In this document: positions 63,729-64,000 of the stretch, one piece after another
Layout of the letters: every line of letters begins with the position of its first letter
Numbering within the stretch: position 1 is the first letter of the stretch
From: an uncultured Paracoccaceae bacterium
GTDB taxonomy: Bacteria > Pseudomonadota > Alphaproteobacteria > Rhodobacterales > Rhodobacteraceae
Reading direction: 5' to 3'
NCBI GenBank assembly: GCA_947500055.1
Contig: CANMQO010000001.1
Coordinates: 620,001-684,000 of the forward strand
DNA: 64,000 bases
Position numbers and translations under genes: made by a program
The notes under the pieces: generated by a model
Seen by the model: the letters and a program-made list of their open reading frames with translations, nothing else
Told to the model about the DNA's origin: nothing
Database searches by the model: none

Positions 63729-64000
63729 ACTCATATGCGCGTTCGCCATGCACGCTCAGGTCCAACCCGTTGACTTCTGTCTCGTGATCGACGCGCAATG
63801 TCGTGACCATCCGGCAAACAAGGATCAGCGCGACGGTGACAACCGTGGTGAAGACCCCGACAATAACCAGTGATCCCAGTTGTGCGGCCCACGCGCCAGC
63901 CCCGAAGACGGCGATCATGATGGTTCCGAAAATGCCACCGACACCGTGCACGGCAAAGACGTCAAGCGTGTCATCGATTTTGCAAACGTTGCGGATCAGC
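63718..64000 (-). CDS. amt: Ammonium transporter, C-terminal part (cut by window edge)
   Basis: The minus frame from the window edge to the stop at 63718 reads VCKIDDTLDVFAVHGVGGIFG. A membrane helix and a tail with RVDHETEVNGLDLSVHGERA follow. The D-x-x-V-H-G-x-G-G motif and the cytosolic tail ending AYEFNS are hallmarks of AmtB-type channels. About 94 codons are present. It should conduct ammonium under nitrogen limitation; the PII gene often next to amt is not in view. Confidence 0.93.
   Translation of the reverse strand, partial: LIRNVCKIDDTLDVFAVHGVGGIFGTIMIAVFGAGAWAAQLGSLVIVGVFTTVVTVALILVCRMVTTLRVDHETEVNGLDLSVHGERAYEFNS

Overview
The window looks like part of the chromosome of an alphaproteobacterium of the Rhodobacterales (Roseobacter group). 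The evidence is moderately high GC, an FDH3-type formate dehydrogenase locus with DUF3305/DUF3306 genes, small families typical of this order (DUF6477, DUF6456, DUF6494, DUF6505, the DUF4444 biotin/lipoate ligase-like protein), and degenerate intergenic repeats. The genus cannot be read from the sequence. Most of the window is ordinary chromosome. Roughly 10.4-18.2 kb is accessory DNA.

Layout, left to right. 0-5.7 kb is a surface-polysaccharide block: a clan GH-A glycosidase-like protein, a GT-B and a GT-A glycosyltransferase, a flippase and a mannose-phosphate isomerase-type cupin. 6.1-10.4 kb has an AraC regulator divergent from two short-chain dehydrogenases and an MFS transporter. 10.4-18.2 kb is the accessory region: a small membrane ORF, an IS110-family transposase with hairpin-rich non-coding DNA, a YedK/SRAP protein, small HTH and AlpA-like regulators, and a P4-type tyrosine integrase. 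18.2-24.4 kb is a complete leftward thiamin operon, thiC-thiO-thiS-thiG-thiE-thiF-thiD, behind a TPP riboswitch. 24.6-28.9 kb is a LysR regulator divergent from a VOC-SDR-MFS-alcohol dehydrogenase operon, followed by a decayed NmrA-like gene.

29.4-31.8 kb holds an unusual trio: a secreted protein with eight canonical EF-hand loops, a secreted PepSY-like protein with an Asp-rich tail, and a membrane-anchored LuxR-type regulator whose start overlaps the preceding stop. I read it as a possible calcium-sensing module. 32.2-34.7 kb is a leftward Mrp operon.

34.7-48.3 kb is a formate dehydrogenase locus. It contains a cytochrome c whose N-terminus looks like a cut-down TupA tungstate-binding protein, a large 4Fe-4S protein, DUF3305, DUF3306, a TorD-like chaperone, a Tat-signal small subunit, the FDH alpha/beta/gamma subunits, a WD40-cytochrome c fusion, an unlisted 42-residue membrane protein, and a TupBCA-type tungstate ABC importer. 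The genes fit together: the importer supplies metal, the chaperones mature the catalytic subunit, and the cytochromes may carry or sense the electrons.

48.3-64 kb is mostly housekeeping: a histidine kinase without an adjacent regulator, an MBL hydrolase, tRNA-Asn(GTT), a chemoreceptor, guaA, a non-pyrrolysine MttB homologue, DUF6477, a DUF6456 HTH protein, lipA, two c-type cytochromes, hpt, a COQ10/RatA-type START protein, an MmgE/PrpD protein, and the 3' end of an ammonium transporter gene cut by the window edge. The most novel items are the TupA-like/cytochrome c fusion and the EF-hand/PepSY/LuxR trio.
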